Assembly (NCBI GenBank): GCA_022925895.1
Contig: JAKSYS010000681.1
Coordinates: forward strand, 1-33,447
DNA length: 33,447 nucleotides
Origin: Fragilaria crotonensis
Taxonomy: Eukaryota; Bacillariophyta; Fragilariophyceae; Fragilariales; Fragilariaceae
Direction of reading: 5' to 3'
Part shown: one piece after another, positions 10,041 to 20,644 of the stretch
Numbering within the stretch: the stretch's first letter is position 1
Layout: every line of letters begins with the position of its first letter
The notes under the pieces: model-generated
The model's database searches: none
The model's input: the letters and a program-made list of their open reading frames with translations, nothing else
Told to the model about the DNA's origin: nothing
Program-made: the position numbers and the translations under genes

Positions 10041-13000
10041 AAATTTAAAATCCATTCCGAGTCATGCTGGCTGCAGACAACTGCAAACAAATTTGCTCTC
10101 AACAGATTGAATTGCTGACAGAATTGCTTTGCCGACAGCAGAAAGAAATTGCCGATGATGAAAAAATCTTGCCAGCATGGATGAAACAACACCACCATGG
10201 CTCAACTCGTTGTATCACGCCAATCAGATCACGACTGGCACGCAGTCTGAAACTGTACAACTGGAACATTCCCTTGCCGGACCTTCCAGGGGCATCCCAA
10301 AAATCTGCTTGAAGCTATGTAGCTTTTTATGTTGCCCACGTTGCCAGAAATGGGTGCATTTCTGGATGTCCCAATTGAATCTATCTCGAGTGGGTCTACA
10401 TGTAAACACCACAAAAACATGTGGAAACAAAAAGTCCCAAGTCTCACTGACTTTGACATGTGTGCACAACCGAGAGGGTTGCCGTTACTGAGACTCATGG
10501 GCAGAGAGCCAGCCCTTTGCTTAACTATACTTATAAACACCAACTGGGAAATCATGCACATAATAGCGAAAGCTCAAGCTCCTGCCTGGTTCCAAGAACT
10601 CTTACTCTTGCTGGCATACTCTTGCTGGCTCACTCATGCTTTGTGCCCCTGTGGAACAAGGAGGGATAGCCATCTCCAATATAAACTCCCTCATTGAACA
10701 AGACTTTCAAGTCCTTGTAATCTGCACAGATTATGGTGGCTGTGTACTTCAGACAAGCAAACTTTCTACTTCCACTTAGTGAGGTTCTGTCCAACCTGCT
10801 GGTTGATGATGTTTACAGTTTTGGCCAACTTCAGAAAGAGCCCACAACATCCCACTGCTAGGAGTATTCTATGCTATGTCAATCATTCTCCTGTTCTAGT
10901 AGAGAGCACCTGACATGGCCCCTCTTTATCCAGTTATCCTTTAGGGATCTGGATTTCTATCTGTATTACTGCAATAGTTTGTTTCCTGTTGTTATGAACC
11001 CCCTAGTTTCATTTGTCATTGGTTGTGATGCAGAGTGCCATGACGGTCTCTGTGGACACTGAATGGTTCATTTCCAATCAATAATTGCTTCACTCTGCCA
11101 TACATGTCAAGGTCCCACAAGCCAAAGTAGGAATGCACAAGCAGACTACCCCTTAGGACCCCAAAGAAAGTTGATGACATTGTCCAGAAGCAGAGTCAAT
11201 GGGACACGTTGTGACGCAGCATATCCCACCACTATCTGCGCAACATGTGCAAAACATATTTGGCTGCAGATGTTCGTTTTAGCCTGCATAACAAACAGGA
11301 CATGTTTGGAGCATGTTCCAAGGAAATGCTCCATTTGACATCGTTGTTGGGGTGGTTTAAGAACAGTATTGAAGCATATGCAATACATCTTTTTTAGCAC
11401 CAATTCTACGTACTTGTCACAACAAAAATGGATTGAAGACCCTATAAACCCAAAGTCATGTTTATCACATGATCTGAACATTCATACACCATTGTGAAAA
11501 GCCATAGTTTTACCGCTGATCCAGATGCACCAACATTACCAAATGCCCATCCGTAATCAAACATCAGGGCATATACTGGACACTTGCCTTCAAATATTTA
11601 GCATAATGCCTTGGAGGAATTAAAGAGAAGCAAGATGTTGCACTCAAACTGCATGTGATCATGATTAACATAGAAATCAGTTTCTTTATGTACATGCACA
11701 ATTATGGCACACAGTTTGCATCTTAATCATGTGTGGTCAGATTATCTTGTTCATTGTGCTGATATCACCTTTTTGAAACTGCTGTAGCTACCTGTAGAAA
11801 TTGCGATATCATCTGTTTCTAAAAAGGGATATTGATCCTACGGATGAGATCATAAGCAAAGAACCAGTACTCCAGCCAACATGTTGTGATTGCTAGTTTG
11901 AAGATGGGGAATATAGTGGTTCAAAGCCAATTTTTTGTGGTACTGATTCCTCCTCCACTTCATTCATTGGTATTATCATAGTGTAATAACACTGTACTAG
12001 TTCAAACACCACATTAATTGGTAACCTGTGTATATTGGGTAAAAGTTTTATCTACTATCAGATCTGATTCAAATGTAGTGAAATGACATCAAATCAGCAC
12101 TAAGGACCAATCTGCATGCTGCACCTGTGCCTTACTGTCACTTGCGCTGGGTCATGCATGTTTGCTCTCATTTTACTTTTCACCACATTCCGGATTGCTC
12201 CCAGCAGTGCTGAGGGTCATTCCTATCATGCAAAACTCCCAGTGACGCACAAGTGTATTGCTAATACCTGTTTTGATGTCACTAAACATCCCATACCCAG
12301 CAAAGGAACACTTTCTTATAAAGTTCATAGCTAGGAACTTTTGCAAAGGTGCCCTGTTTGAGAAGGTTATGAGTTGCATCGATGTAAAGCAAAAAGGGCA
12401 GATTCTCCCATGCATCTCTTCTTCAACAGTATTCTGACTATTGGACAATGTCATAAACAGCAACAAGGAGCAGGAGGAGGTACAATGGACCATAGCACTG
12501 ATGACAATGATGAGAAGACGGCGAAAACACTACTGTTGCTCTCTTCTGCTATTCAATTTACTGCAGACATTCCTGCTTTCATCATTATAGCATGCTGGTT
12601 GAAGGAGTTTAGTTGGGGAAACCAGTCAATAAGAAGGATTCCTAGAAATCCAGCAAAGTTGAATGATCATTTCCTAATGGGGCCACTTCATTACATGATT
12701 GGGAAACAGGGCAGCTTAAGATGAAGAATATTTGAATGTCGTCACTTAATGAATTTGTTTATGACACTGTTGTCTCATATTTGCTGACCATATTTGCTCG
12801 TGGTTAATGCAGAGAGGGAAAAATAACAAGGTGGTTAAATTCTAGAGTCATTTGGTGGTCAGCAGCAGCAACAGCATCAGTTGCAACACAATTGTTACAG
12901 TTTTTGCTCATTATTCAACACATGAGTTGCAAGCAATTGCATGTTGCTCTGTGACTCAGAAATCTTTGTATGTTGTCTTGCAGATTTCATGATCCTGGTG

Positions 13001-13806
13001 TAGTGATTTTGCATCACGCACCCTCAACAGAATTGATTGCAGAATAGCACATTAAAAAGGCAAAGCATTGAACCGTTGCTCTTGATGCAACAGTTGTCAG
13101 TGCAAGGCCACTTTGTTAGTACAAGTTCTCCATGTCTTGAAAAAATGAAGCTATTGCTTTTTGGATCTCAAAATTCTACAAGAACCGGTGTGTGTCATGC
13201 CCAAATTGTTAAGAACCGGCAAAGATGATCCACCACAAGACTGTTCAAGTCAACACCTTTTTTGACACTGATGATTTTGACTTCCTTGCTTCAAGGACTG
13301 GGCAGCCGTCTGGTCATTCCCAAAGTGTTTTCTCTTTTTGTTTTAATCATGTGTGTTTTGATTGGTGGCCCCGGAGTGTTCAGGTGGAGGATCCTTCCGT
13401 TTCAGATCTAAAGGTGATGTCATTCTCGCACTTCTATAGCAGCAAACCTGCATGTTTTGAAAAGGTACTAATTGAAATACAAGTACCGGCGCCGCAGCAG
13501 ACAAAGAAAAGGTGCCATCCACAGAACAACAATGGTCACGCACCAATGAATGGGATTCTTACTACGATCTAGATACTCATATCGAACTTGCACCACGCGG
13601 AATTATGTTGTACGTTGTCAGTGACTTGTCATGAAAAAGTTATTCTTTTGGACTCAAAGCCTTGCAGAGCTTGCAAACTTGTGAAGCATTGGTTATGTAG
13701 GGAACAACCCTGATGGAATTCCCATGGCTGGCTGTGTCATTGTAACGGGTTAAAACTAACTTCATTGACAGAAGGAATGACCAATAACCATCATGGCAAA
13801 TGCTCA

Positions 13807-14011
13807 TTTGCCCTTGGTATTATTGTTGTGCTCCTGGTGGATTGAAGTTGAGACTATGAGGAGTTGTGGCCGACTGAGTTCTCCTTATTATATTTGTACT
13901 GGAGGAATGCATGAGGAGACAACAAGGCCAGTCAGCGACCAAGTGAATTCTCCTTGGTACTCTTGTGCTGGAGGATTATAGAGATAACAACTTAGTCAGT
14001 GACCAAATAAG
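13807..14011. repeat. Three imperfect tandem units of about 69 bases
   Basis: Units begin near 13807, 13876 and 13945. Units 2 and 3 share GARTTCTCCTT at the start, then TGTRCTGGAGGA and an end resembling GTCAGYGACCAA. Unit 1 shares the middle (TTGTGCTCCTGGTGGATT) and the GGCCGACTGA end. The drift between units shows an old duplication. Confidence 0.65.
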
Positions 14012-14971
14012 CCCCCAAAATGTAGTGGAGAAATTTAGGAACTTTGACAGTTGCTTCTAATTCCATGCAATTGCAATCTTTATGGCTGGCACAAAAAGCT
14101 AAGAGCTGCTTGCGGGTCTTGCATGATGCCTTTATTAGCAGTAGGCATCCAATAAGTGAAACGTGAGTGAATGCGTGTTGTCTCCATAATTTGTGCCCTC
14201 ATAAAGTGCGAAGTAGGCACAGATTTATCCTCGTGCCCTTTGAGAAAAATTGTGCACCAATTCTGTTGTCAGAAAATCACTGCTTTTTTGGAAACTAACA
14301 ATTTTCTGGGATACACAATACACACACTTTGAATCTCCCCAAATTATATTTGATATGTTTGGCTGCCAATCCAAGAAGTGAAACTATGGTGTGATTAAGG
14401 CTGGCGCACCAAGTTTGTTGTCAGCAGCATGTTCAAGCTCTGCCTGTCAGTTCCTCTAGTATATAATCAATGTTGCTTGCCATCAGGTATTTCATGAAGC
14501 TCCAATTCTCTGCACAATCAAAATCTGGTGACCTTTATTTATCTATCCCCGCTTCCAGAGGACTTGTCAAAGACCTTATGGATGGCCATGCTAGCCTTTC
14601 TTCTCTTGTTCTCTAAGAATTGAATGATGGATATTGTTCACCATTGCACGCTCTCTCGCAATTCTATCAGCCGGAAATGGCATCCTCTGTTGGTCAAAAG
14701 ATTTGAATGGAGCAAGCTCAGCTTGAGTTCAACAACTGTTTGTTTTGTGTTCATAGACTTCCTAGCAGAAGTGCTGGGACATAGCAACCAGCATGGTGGT
14801 TCAGTTCCCTTTTTTAATCTGTCATCCAGAAGGGCTCCCTATTTAGTGGCGTTGAAGATGAATGATTGGAATGTTGCCTACAGATAAAGTTCTATGTTGA
14901 TGCCTTCCAAGGAAATGCTCATGATCCTTAATATTCACATTCTTGCTTGGTGCTGTGCTCCTCCATAGATT

Positions 14972-16957
14972 TTATTCATAGGATAAGCATCCAATCCATT
15001 TGTTGACTTTTAGAATGTCCCTGTGAGTGATTGAACAGAACCATGAAGTCAAATTGCGGTAAGAGTGTCGTGACACAGCCAACACATTCCTCAAATTGGA
15101 CACACATGCAATAGTTAGTCCAAAATCCCTCATTGTTTGGTGCCCCAAATTCAAACTCACAAGAACAAATGGTGAATCTGTGAGATACATCATTCCTGCT
15201 TGACCACGTACTGGAATGGATGCACCAGTGTCAACAAAGTTTTGGTCTCGAAGTTGAAAGCTCATTTCTTCCAATTGTATGCAGCTGACGTGATTAGCGA
15301 AGTCAATTTCACAAGATTGGATGGCAGACATCATGAGACTTAAGCCATCTATCTTGGAAGTTAGAGGGCAATGACCTTGTTGTGGTCCAACCCATTGACA
15401 CAATTTGAGAATGAATTGATTAAAAATGCTTTCATCTAACTATCAAAGGTCAAAACAAGTGATCTCACAGCTGGTGACTTATGAATCTTCAGATTTCCAC
15501 CAAACATGCTGCTGAAGCCCATTTCAATTGCAATGTTTTGCTGTATGATGGCTGTAGTCATCAACATAAAACTCAACCATTTTCCTGCCAGTGTATGCTT
15601 GCCTTGCGTATCAGTATCTTCCACAATTCTCTTTTCTGGCTGACTTTCCATAATTTCTATCGTCAACAGGATCCATTGGTGTGTCCAAGGCTCTTGCTTG
15701 CTGCTGTCAAGGTCAGGGAATGAACTTAGGTTTGTCTCAGTGATAAGCTTGTTCTGCGGCACCAGCTTTCTGTAAGATTGGCTGAATTTCCAACACAGCA
15801 ATCAAGTATACAATACAGCAGCATGACTTCTTCCTAAAAATGCTCCAATAGGGAGCTAGTAGGTCTTGCCGAGAACTCTTACTATGTTTGTGGATCTTTG
15901 GGCTTGCAAGAAGGGAAAGTGCTTGTGATTTGTCCTTGTTAGTAGCAGGATAATCCAGCATGTGGCTGACAGTTCCTTCGCTGGTTGCCGTTAATTCAAA
16001 TCCACTCCTATTGCAATCTTCAATTGCCAGCAATCTTAGTTTAGTAGTTGTAACCAACGCACTGAATTCTTCCCCTTCTCCATTCAAAGAAATAACCATA
16101 CTAGCACAGAATAGACATTTCTTTCCAATTATGAAGATATCAGCATAAGGAGAACAGAGATTTTCTAAATTGTTCTCATTGATTACATCCCTGCACCCAT
16201 CACTTGTTCTGTTGACTTGCTGAAGCCATTCAATAACCTGCTGAATAAGATCAAGGACACGTCGGTTATCCTCCAGCTCCCGAGGAAAAGCCATATTCTT
16301 GCTTCCTCCAGACTAGTATCAAGTAACTCTTCACCAAGATCCTGCTGACTGCTGAAGTTGATCGAGCAGGATGATGCAAAGCCATTTGTTTCTAGTTAGC
16401 TGTTTCTTTGGCTGCTGGAACAGCTTAAACCTACTTGCTGTTGATTGCGATAACATTTCTGTCATCAAATCCATAACATAACCCAAGCCCACAATACCAA
16501 TCACTAGTTCTATCATCTAGACAAGAAGCTTTTCTCATTCATCAGATCCACCTGGTGGGTGGTGTTGTGACATAGTACCCCCAAAAATTCTTCTCTGATT
16601 GCAGTATTAATCAAGAATGCCTGGCTGCCTCCTGCTTTCTGTTGGAGTAATCCAGTGGTGTTCGATTCTATTAAAATATCAGTATTGCCCCACCACACAG
16701 CATTATAGCTTGGTTCATTCCATCTCTATCAAATCCTAGGGACAAAAACATATCTTTTGGTCAGCCATTTGTCATGGTAATGCTTTTGTTGCTTGACTTT
16801 GATCCAACACGGTCACTTGTTTTACACCTGCTGCATCTTTATTGTAGCCAATTAGGAAGTCTGAATATGTCCAACTTGATAAATGAGTGTACATCACTAA
16901 GATGTTTACCTGATGAGGATTGGCTGGAAGATGATTGAATTGCTGTTTCATTGTCAT
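14972..16957 (-). pseudogene. Protein-like fragments in shifting frames, unidentified
   Basis: Reading leftwards, fragments with plausible protein composition follow each other in different frames: 16957-16772, 16698-16513, 16516-16331, 16294-15737, 15801-15436 and 15403-14972. Around 16350-16300 the helix-rich segment ending LLDQLQQSA appears to continue in a second frame as QDLGEELLDTSLEEA and then in a third as MAFPRELEDNRRVLDLIQQ. That pattern suggests one ancestral gene broken by indels. The longest piece is 185 codons. I cannot name the family. Confidence 0.35.
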
Positions 16958-17006
16958 GGTCTGCAGTTCGTTTTTTTTATTGGAGATGGCTGATCTTGTG
17001 GTTTGT

Positions 17007-17076
17007 GGTTCAGATCCGGCATGCTCGCCTATTTGAACTTTAGATGCACGAGGATGCCGGATCGGGTTCGTGAACC
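17007..17076. repeat. Interrupted inverted repeat at the edge of the relic block
   Basis: GGTTCA plus GATCCGGCAT (17007-17022) is mirrored by ATGCCGGATC (17054-17063) and TGAACC (17071-17076). The ten-base inner arm is perfect. It sits where CpG content returns to normal, so it may mark the end of the relic or of a small element. Confidence 0.6.
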
Positions 17077-17096
17077 AGACACACCTCGGGATTTAA

Positions 17097-17290
17097 AAAT
17101 ACTGGTACTGTAGCCTAGCTACCGGTAGACGAGTTGTATGGATACAGTACTAGTACGCCGTAGGTAAAAAATTATGCATACTATACCAGGTATGCCCGTA
17201 AGACATCAACGTAGCTTTAGTACTCGGTCTACGTACTACTGGAGTAGAAGTGCGTACGTTAATACTGCTACTGACTGGATTCCGTATTCG
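17097..17290. repeat. GTAC-rich run
   Basis: Words such as ACTGGTACTGTAG, AGTACTAGTACG and TACGTACTACTGGAGTAG fill this stretch. It marks the return to host-type intergenic sequence after the relic block. Confidence 0.55.
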
Positions 17291-17386
17291 AATGACTCGA
17301 GTAGAATTGAACGCGGCGAGGATTTGAATAAAATTGAAAATGATGTGTTCCCGTAGAATACGTTGATTGTACCAGGGGGGAAATCC

Positions 17387-17395
17387 TGGCGCGCC
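17387..17395 (+). promoter_or_regulatory. Possible E2F-type site upstream of RNR small subunit
   Basis: TGGCGCGCC lies 117 bases before the ATG of the ribonucleotide reductase gene. E2F/DP factors bind TTSSCGC-like sites and commonly drive RNR genes at S phase. One short match is weak evidence. Confidence 0.35.
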
Positions 17396-17511
17396 GAGGA
17401 TCCTCCACAAGTGCTCAGCAGAGCTCACAAAACGTCGTCACGCACTAAATTCGCTACAAGTTCTCCAGCTCAACCACGACGCACCTCGAAGCTCGAATTG
17501 ATCACTGTACC

Positions 17512-18853
17512 ATGGTTATGCAAACCTTCCAATCCCCGAATATCCCCCACACGCCTGCCAATATCATCCACGATGAAGTGGACTTCCTCGATTCCGGAAA
17601 CCATGTGACAAATACATCAGCAGAATTTGCTTCCGACATGACACCGTGCAAGCGACTTGCTACACATCCTCCACACGTCAGCCCGTCCACCCCGAGCCAC
17701 TCTGTCTCCTCCTCCAGCTCTGCTGGAGACGTCAGCGAAGAAGACTTCATCAAGAAAATCGGGAAAACCGAACACAGACTTGCTGAGTTGGATGGTAGCC
17801 ATTTGTCAGAACCACTTCTCACAGAGAACCCAGGTCGCTTTGTCCTCTTTCCTATCCACGATAACGATGTAAGTGAACACATAAGCGTCCTCTTATTTTG
17901 ATCCAAACTGATGTAAGAAGGCTAAACCCGAACACACTTCCAATCAACAGATCTGGGGAATGTACAAGAAAGCCGAAGCTTCGTTTTGGACGGCAGAGGA
18001 AATCGACCTAGCATCCGACCTTCAACATTGGGAGAACCTCTCCACAAACGAGCGTCACTTTGTGTCTCATGTCCTAGCCTTTTTCGCAGCGTCAGACGGA
18101 ATTGTTAATGAAAACTTGGCTGCCAACTTTGCAACGGAAATCCAGTCTCCGGAAGCACGCTGCTTTTACGGATTCCAAATTGCAGTTGAGAACATCCACA
18201 GTGAAACATACTCCCTTCTTATCGACACTTATATCCGTGATAACAAGGAGAAAACCCACCTCCTAAATGCCATTGAAACTGTTGAGTGCGTTGGAAAAAA
18301 GGCGAACTGGGCTCTGCAATGGTGCGACAGAAACAACTCGTCCTTCGCGGAACGTTGCATCGCCTTTGCCGCGGTCGAAGGTATCTTCTTCTCCGGATCT
18401 TTCTGCTCTATTTTTTGGCTGAAAAAGCGCGGCCTCATGCCCGGTCTATGCTTTTCAAACGAGCTCATCTCACGCGACGAAGGCCTTCATTGCGACTTCG
18501 CCTGCATGATTTACAACAAGTTGGTGAATAAGCTCCCCGAATCTCGTATTGTGGAGATTATCACAAACGCTGTCGAGATTGAAAAGGAATTCGTGGTGGA
18601 GGCACTTCCTGTCGAGCTCATCGGAATGAACTCAACTTTGATGTGTCAATACATCGAATTCTGCGCTGATCGCCTCCTGTTGGCTCTCAAGTGCTCAAGG
18701 TTCTACAATACACCAAACCCTTTCGAATGGATGGAGATGATTTCACTCCAAGGGAAGACGAACTTTTTCGAAAAGCGAGTGGGTGAATACTCGAAGAGTG
18801 GGGTTGGTGTCAGCGCCGAAGATCAAGGCTTCGGTCTTGACGAGGATTTCTGA
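17512..18853 (+). CDS. RNR2: Ribonucleoside-diphosphate reductase small subunit (class Ia R2)
   Basis: Exon 1 is 17512-17868 and exon 2 is 17951-18853, giving 419 residues. R2 carries the diiron-tyrosyl radical that lets the large subunit reduce ribonucleotides to deoxyribonucleotides for DNA synthesis. All key residues are present: Asp138 (AEEIDLASD), Glu199 and His202 (VENIHSE), radical Tyr206, Glu262 ([10 protein letters not shown]), and Glu296 and His299 ([10 protein letters not shown]). The C-terminal tail GFGLDEDF, which docks on the large subunit, is conserved. The first 75 residues or so are Ser/Pro/Thr-rich and variable, as is usual. The exon junction falls in the family's FPIxxxDIWxMYKKAE motif and leaves no gap. 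The ATG at 17512 is the first in frame. The gene lies immediately right of the relic block and is intact. Confidence 0.97.
17869..17950 (+). other. Spliceosomal intron, 82 bases
   Basis: The donor is GAT|GTAAGTG and the acceptor CAATCAACAG|ATCTGG, phase 0. An in-frame TGA inside the intron and the conserved protein motif across the junction confirm it. Confidence 0.95.
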
Positions 18854-19533
18854 ACTCCTCTATGAAAGATGAGAGCAGCGATGGGGAACATCTACGGTAT
18901 GAGAGCACCAAGTAAGTGCCGTGATGTCGTTACTGAGGGTTCAGTATAACCGAGCTAGAGCCCAAGGGCAGATGGACAAATTAAGGCTTCGTTTCGACAC
19001 ATAGTATGATAAACGTTAGAGAGACATGAGATTCAGTTACGCTGGTACTCGGAGTACGTTATAATCACTAAAAATACTCCCTCCGTCAGTACTGCACCAG
19101 CTGTCCGGAAATATATCGATACCGTAATCAACCAAATATAGTTGTCCTCCCTAATAGAAATTTGCAACGTTCAACCACACAACTGGAATGGTGATGAGGT
19201 TTGTGAGAGGGTGAACTGTTCATCACAATCATAGCATTGACATCAATCCGTGCATCATCAGTGTCGTTCGAGATTGGGTATCCATATCGTTCCTTGAATG
19301 GTAGACCGACTATAGGGCCAGTAGTTTTTTTTAGTTGCCCAAACGGTGGTAATCTTTTCGGACATATTTGTGACACTCATAGTAGACGCTAAACTCAAAA
19401 AATAACTCTTCCGGTGGAGATGCTCTTATTTATGGCGCTTAGCGCTTACTCCAGTACAAGTACACAATACACCATACACCATCAACCTCGTTGAAGTGTG
19501 CATACCATCATCTCCACTTCAACCATTCTAACG
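18854..19533. other. Intergenic, no gene seen
   Basis: This stretch holds the RNR 3' untranslated region and the PRCC gene promoter. There is a short GTAC run near 19045 and a TACTCCCTCC word at about 19075. A leftward frame at 19128-19376 lacks an ATG start and resembles nothing. Confidence 0.5.
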
Positions 19534-20616
19534 ATGGACCTACTGGATGGATATGGATCCGATGACTCCTCGGAGGGCGATACGACCGACGGAGAAAGTC
19601 AACGCATTACGAAATCTATTACACAGCCTCCACTCACATCGTCCATCACCAAACATGGCAAGAGGCTGATTTCACTTCACGCCGTTCTACCACCCCATTT
19701 GTTTGATATGCTGACAAAAGGAGGTGATGATAGTGATGACGATGACGATGAACCGACTAGAGTTCCAAAAATGCCTGAAGTCAAGCCTTCGCATCACAAC
19801 AAGCGAGGCGCAGATGCCGGCCTTACCTCACTACTTTCTGAGCTCGGGTGTGTTCCGAAGACTGCGGGCAGCGACATCACGAGCACAACGACAACGACAA
19901 CGACAACGCTGAAACCGGAGAAAATGGGACTAGCCTTCTTACAAGCTCAAACTTCCGTTCTTTCAAGAGCGAATCAAGCTGAAGTACTGGATGTTCACAA
20001 AGAAAGGGTAGAGAATATCCGGGTCGATGATGACGACAACCAAATTGTTGCCAACGAGAGTGTAAGCTTGGTGAATGCCTCAAAACAACAGCCCCCTATA
20101 TCGCGGGTACATCTTAGCGTCCCTCGCCCGTCAGCATTAAGAACGCCAGTACAAGCAGCGCTGCTTGCCACTACTGATGGAGTGTCCGATGCCTGCGCAC
20201 CTTACACGATCCCAGAACCAGAGGACCAGAACGAGCTAATTGACCAGAGTGTCGACCCTCGGCTTGGGAAGAAAAAATCACGACGTGAAATAGAAAAGGC
20301 TCTTCGATCGGGAGACCTGGATGCTGTTGATGGTTCTGTTGAATTTCAGACACTTGACACTGAACCTAGTGTTTACGTCCTCGACCAACCCGCCACTACG
20401 ACTCAAAACAGATCGGGAGTGCGCATTGCTCCTGTTGCCATGTACGATACGAAAGCGGGGAAAGATGTCTTGGGTGCTGGTGTCTCTGGCAAAGCAAAAT
20501 CCAAAAATCAAATCAACTTCCTCATGGCCAGTGCAGCAGCGTTCGAAGCAAACGAAGCCCAGAAAACTAGAGTCAAAACACAGCGTGCCAATGCGAAGCG
20601 AAAATATGGGTGGTGA
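19534..20616 (+). CDS. PRCC C-terminal domain protein, splicing-associated
   Basis: This is a 360-residue protein without introns. The C-terminal 40 residues match the PRCC family signature: KNQINFLMASAAAFEANEAQ, then a basic run ending KRKYGW (human PRCC ends in a similar QAKYGF after NQITYLI). PRCC proteins are nuclear and associate with the spliceosome and with mitotic checkpoint factors. The start MDLLDGYGSDDSSEG fits the family's short hydrophobic-acidic opening, so I prefer the ATG at 19534; an upstream frame extension is unlike the family. The middle is low complexity: an Asp run (about 19730-19750) and a Thr run from repeated ACA/ACG codons (about 19885-19910). It converges with cyclin H across 28 bases. 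Confidence 0.85.
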   Translation: MDLLDGYGSDDSSEGDTTDGESQRITKSITQPPLTSSITKHGKRLISLHAVLPPHLFDMLTKGGDDSDDDDDEPTRVPKMPEVKPSHHNKRGADAGLTSLLSELGCVPKTAGSDITSTTTTTTTTLKPEKMGLAFLQAQTSVLSRANQAEVLDVHKERVENIRVDDDDNQIVANESVSLVNASKQQPPISRVHLSVPRPSALRTPVQAALLATTDGVSDACAPYTIPEPEDQNELIDQSVDPRLGKKKSRREIEKALRSGDLDAVDGSVEFQTLDTEPSVYVLDQPATTTQNRSGVRIAPVAMYDTKAGKDVLGAGVSGKAKSKNQINFLMASAAAFEANEAQKTRVKTQRANAKRKYGW

Positions 20617-20644
20617 TTACTCATAGCTCATAGTTCATAGTATG
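20617..20644. repeat. Three heptamer repeats between convergent stops
   Basis: The 28-base gap between the PRCC and cyclin H stops contains CTCATAG twice and TTCATAG once in tandem. There is no room for separate terminator regions, so transcripts probably overlap. Confidence 0.6.

Larger units (their letters stand above)
10040..17000. mobile_element. Large CpG-depleted relic block, probably decayed mobile DNA
   Basis: About 7 kb has base usage unlike the host genes: CG is rare while TG and CA are abundant. In 11521-12120 I count 3 CG in 600 bases, against 6 CG in the 60 bases of 3241-3300. No uninterrupted frame exceeds about 185 codons. Protein-like fragments appear in changing frames: on the plus strand near 10064-10310 and 11217-11390 (for example NMCKTYLAADVRFSLHNKQDM), and on the minus strand from 16957 down to 14972. 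No reverse transcriptase, integrase or transposase motif is recognisable, and I found no convincing terminal repeats. Depletion of CG is what long methylation and deamination produces, so an old silenced element is the best explanation. Its type is unknown. Confidence 0.6.

Noticed and set aside
15228-15245. DTGAS motif on the minus strand, as in retroviral-type aspartic proteases
   Set aside because: Only the short motif matches; the surrounding residues do not resemble a retroelement protease and no reverse transcriptase is nearby.
10060-16980. CTGCAGAC in inverted orientation near both ends of the relic block
   Set aside because: Eight bases only, poorly placed relative to the composition borders, with no target duplication.
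19072-19090. TACTCCCTCCGTC, like the end of plant Stowaway elements
   Set aside because: No matching inverted copy or second TA was found nearby, so a single match is likely chance.
19128-19376. 82-codon leftward frame
   Set aside because: It has no ATG at its start and no recognisable similarity.
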